A stretch of DNA of 6,253 bases from Actinomycetota bacterium (lineage in GTDB: Bacteria; Actinomycetota; Thermoleophilia; Gaiellales; Gaiellaceae). The stretch spans positions 1 through 6,253 of the forward strand of contig JACCRW010000100.1 of assembly GCA_013813345.1 (NCBI GenBank), in the 5' to 3' direction. Numbering within the stretch: position 1 is the first letter of the stretch; the number at the start of each line of letters is the position of its first letter. Of the stretch, positions 5,534 through 6,253 are shown in pieces. A model generated the notes under the pieces. The model saw nothing but the letters and a program-made list of their open reading frames with translations. It was not told where the DNA came from and made no database searches. A program made the position numbers and the translations under genes.

Positions 5534-6193
5534 TCATCGGCCGAGGTAGCCGCGAAACTGCTCCCAGTAGTGCTCCATCGTCGTCTCGCGGGCGGGGTGC
5601 AGCGGGTCGTAGGGGATGTAGTTGACGGTGCGGACGATCCAGCCGTCGTCCCCGAGATCGAGGACGTTGATGCAGCCGGGCGCCTGCTCGAAGGTGCCGA
5701 AGTAGGTGCGATCGCCGGAGAGGGCGTGCGAGATCAGGATCCGGTTGACACCGCCGTGGAGGACGGCGAGCGCGGTCTCCCACTCGCGCGCGAGCAGCCG
5801 CTCGAGGGCGGGGTGAACGCGGTCGAGCGCCTCGCCGAGCGACTCGCCGCCGAGGAAGCGCTCGGCCTCGTCCTTCACGCGCAGCGCGCCGACGAACGCG
5901 CGCTCGAGCTCCTCCGGTGGGATCGCGTCGAGGCGGCCGCCTCGCCACTCGGCGAGCTCGGGCCACCGCTCGACCTCGCGTCCTGGAGCGACGAGCTCCG
6001 CGGTCTCGGCTGTGCGAGGTAGGTCGCTCGCGACGACGAGGTCCAGCTCGACTCCGGCCAGCGCCTCCCGGGCAGCGACGGCCTGGGCGCGGCCGTTCTC
6101 GGTCAGCGGCACCTGCTCGGGGCTGATCGGGCGGCCGGTGTCGTCGACGTACGAAACCTCGGCGTGCCGCATCAGGTAGAGCCGCCGCCTCAC
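5534..6193 (-). CDS. Histidine phosphatase family protein (phosphoglycerate-mutase-like)
   Basis: Member of the histidine-phosphatase (RHG/PGM-like) superfamily, which uses a phosphohistidine intermediate to hydrolyse phosphate esters; the substrate here is unknown. 219 aa, a usual length. LMRHAEV (7-13) is the RHG motif as RHA, with R9 and H10, the nucleophile. ASDLPRTAETA (55-65) supplies R60. LAEWRGG (80-86) supplies the general acid E82, and LHGGVNR (145-151) the second catalytic histidine, H146. All four key residues are present. The C-terminus has several aromatic residues (NYIPYD, EHYWEQFRGYLGR). The start is GTG 6193, overlapping the upstream gene's TGA in GTGA (6190-6193), which indicates translational coupling. 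The only other start near the motif, ATG at residue 8, would remove its beta-strand. The DHFR-like gene follows 65 nt downstream. Confidence 0.9.
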   Translation of the reverse strand: MRRRLYLMRHAEVSYVDDTGRPISPEQVPLTENGRAQAVAAREALAGVELDLVVASDLPRTAETAELVAPGREVERWPELAEWRGGRLDAIPPEELERAFVGALRVKDEAERFLGGESLGEALDRVHPALERLLAREWETALAVLHGGVNRILISHALSGDRTYFGTFEQAPGCINVLDLGDDGWIVRTVNYIPYDPLHPARETTMEHYWEQFRGYLGR

Positions 6194-6252
6194 TCGTACT
6201 TGGCCAGATACCGCGGATTCGAGATGCGCAGCTTCGCTGCGACCTGCTCCTT
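6190..6252 (-). CDS. Unidentified protein, C-terminal end only
   Basis: Reading leftward from the window edge, an open frame gives 20 residues, ending NPRYLAKYE, before TGA at 6190-6192. The codons fit the GC-rich bias, and the stop overlaps the GTG start of the histidine-phosphatase gene by 4 bp, the usual sign of a real upstream operon gene. I do not recognise the family from this tail. In related bacteria, histidine phosphatases of this kind often sit beside acyl-CoA dehydrogenase, APH-like kinase or short-chain dehydrogenase genes, but nothing here chooses among them. Confidence 0.6.
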   Translation of the reverse strand, partial: KEQVAAKLRISNPRYLAKYE

Positions 6253-6253
6253 C

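Noticed and set aside
5531..5547. ACCTC...GAGGT inverted repeat at the end of the histidine-phosphatase gene
   Set aside because: Arms of 5 bp with no T-run on the minus strand; expected by chance at this GC content.

Overview
This is a high-GC (estimated by eye at roughly two-thirds G+C), densely packed bacterial window. Codon third positions are mostly G or C, genes overlap by 1-4 bp, and its acyl-CoA genes resemble those of Actinomycetota, possibly a Thermoleophilia/Solirubrobacterales-like lineage. That placement is inference from gene content and style; there is no rRNA or marker gene here.

Left part (1-928, + strand): the last 23 codons of a thiolase, then a 109-bp regulatory gap with two near-identical inverted repeats (CTTGTGTT-N5-AACACAAG) whose centres lie exactly 60 bp apart. 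Next is an APH(6)/hydroxyurea-type small-molecule kinase whose start codon sits only about 10 nt past the second repeat.

Central part (929-4869, + strand): a compact acyl-CoA catabolism operon. A 16-bp perfect palindrome precedes a TetR-family regulator, probably its own operator. The regulator's stop overlaps by 1 bp the start of an acyl-CoA carboxylase beta-subunit N-terminus. After about 66 codons this switches abruptly into an acyl-CoA dehydrogenase lacking its N-terminus and in a different reading frame. An AMP-forming acyl-CoA ligase with a strong ribosome-binding site follows, then a MaoC-type hydratase coupled through an ATGA overlap. Intact, the set would activate an acid to its CoA thioester, desaturate it, (carboxylate it) and hydrate it under TetR control. 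As written, the carboxylase and the start of the dehydrogenase are broken.

Right part (4866-6253, - strand): a convergent unit. The end of an unidentified gene is coupled by a GTGA overlap to a histidine-phosphatase-family gene, followed after 65 bp by a RibD-C/dihydrofolate-reductase-like gene. The last gene's stop codon and the MaoC stop codon overlap within one CTAG, so there is no room for a terminator between the two converging units.

I see no tRNA, rRNA, CRISPR array, insertion sequence or phage gene. No gene-free stretch exceeds 300 bp. The main point of interest is the carboxylase/dehydrogenase scar; second is the paired operator in front of the kinase. I did not find convincing evidence of a new biological system.
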